This document shows positions 50,944 through 51,284 of a stretch of DNA of 51,284 nt, piece by piece; within the stretch, counting starts at the first letter, position 1, and each line of letters starts with the position of its first letter. The position numbers were made by a program, and so were the translations under genes. The DNA comes from Catenulispora rubra. GTDB taxonomy: Bacteria; Actinomycetota; Actinomycetes; Streptomycetales; Catenulisporaceae. The notes under the pieces are model-generated. The model was not told where the DNA came from. It did not search any database and saw only the letters and a list, made by a program, of their open reading frames with translations. The stretch is from contig NZ_JAACYW010000054.1 of assembly GCF_015356825.1 (NCBI RefSeq), forward strand, positions 1-51,284, written 5' to 3'.

Positions 50944-51284
50944 GTGCTTACGAGGCGGCGAACAACGGGTTCGGCGACGAGGACTTCGCGCCCTCGGGCG
51001 GCAGCGCCTGGTTCGACGGGCTGCCCGGCGCGCTGCCGAGCGGGCTGCCGAGCGGGCTGCCGATGAACGGGCACGACTTCGGCGCGGTGCCCGGGAGCTT
51101 CGGACCGCGGCCGCCGATGGTGCCGGGCTACGGTCCGGCGAACGGCGAGGGTTTCGCGGCTCCGCGCTTCGCAGAACCCGGATACGCAGAACCCGGATAC
51201 GCGAACGGCAGCGGGCTCACCGACACCGGCACGTACGGCGTCGCCTACGCCGACCCCGGTTTCGGCGACGACCCGGCCTTCACC
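50940..51284 (+). CDS. Gly/Pro-rich protein, N-terminal 115 codons (cut by window edge)
   Basis: Starts with GTG 50940 in a GTGA overlap with the monooxygenase stop, and stays open to the right edge. The visible part is low-complexity and acidic, with short repeats LPSGLPSGLP and AEPGYAEPGYA, and no folded domain. In other actinobacteria a monooxygenase of this kind is often followed by an FMN reductase, so the unseen part may be one. This is a guess from context. Confidence 0.6.
   Translation, partial: MSAYEAANNGFGDEDFAPSGGSAWFDGLPGALPSGLPSGLPMNGHDFGAVPGSFGPRPPMVPGYGPANGEGFAAPRFAEPGYAEPGYANGSGLTDTGTYGVAYADPGFGDDPAFT

Overview
The window is very GC-rich with codon positions to match, and its genes (rpfB, DivIVA-like, Hanks kinase with a propeller, protein O-mannosyltransferase, many GTG starts, many leaderless starts) point to an actinobacterium of the Streptomyces/Catenulispora kind. 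The genus is an inference. There are 31 intact CDS, two CDS cut by the window edges, and one gene remnant; no tRNA, rRNA, CRISPR array, transposase or origin was seen.

Left third (1-19.2 kb, minus strand): a single operon of at least eight genes, every junction overlapping by 1-4 bases. In order of transcription it carries four tandem giant DUF4132 paralogues (named A, B, C, D here, 1077-1138 aa each), a MoxR-type AAA+ ATPase, a DUF5682 protein, a VWA protein with an intact MIDAS, and a SWIM zinc-finger protein that runs off the left edge. Families of this kind also stand together in the E. coli yeh region (MolR/YehI, YehL, YehM, YehP, YehQ), but four DUF4132 copies in one transcript is unusual. 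This is the best candidate in the window for a poorly described system: an AAA+/VWA remodelling machine with four interchangeable large partner proteins.

19.3-23.5 kb (plus): a membrane GGDEF-EAL c-di-GMP enzyme, an alpha-oxoamine-synthase-type PLP enzyme with a His-rich tail, and a small MgtC-family membrane protein, tightly coupled. 23.5-28.3 kb (minus): a secreted phosphoesterase with Ig-like and C-terminal beta domains, a YiaA/B two-helix protein, and a Ser/Thr kinase with a PQQ-like propeller.

28.3-38.4 kb: the conserved actinobacterial block ispE, rsmA, rpfB, tatD, metG (minus), then rsmI (minus) and pmt (plus). Between metG and rsmI lies a small toxin-antitoxin islet: a Doc-like Fic toxin with a short unclassified partner, and a YefM antitoxin whose YoeB toxin survives only as a C-terminal scrap.

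38.4-51.3 kb: an alpha/beta hydrolase, a TNT-domain (NADase-toxin-like) protein, an M48/HtpX protease behind a sigR-like promoter, a truncated haemoglobin plus globin-reductase plus DivIVA-like coiled-coil operon, a beta-hydroxyacid-dehydrogenase-like enzyme, a divergent pair of methyltransferases whose -10 boxes overlap, a hypothetical gene, an amidohydrolase/rhamnose-mutarotase pair, an FUSC-type membrane protein, a luciferase-like monooxygenase and the start of a Gly/Pro-rich protein cut by the right edge.
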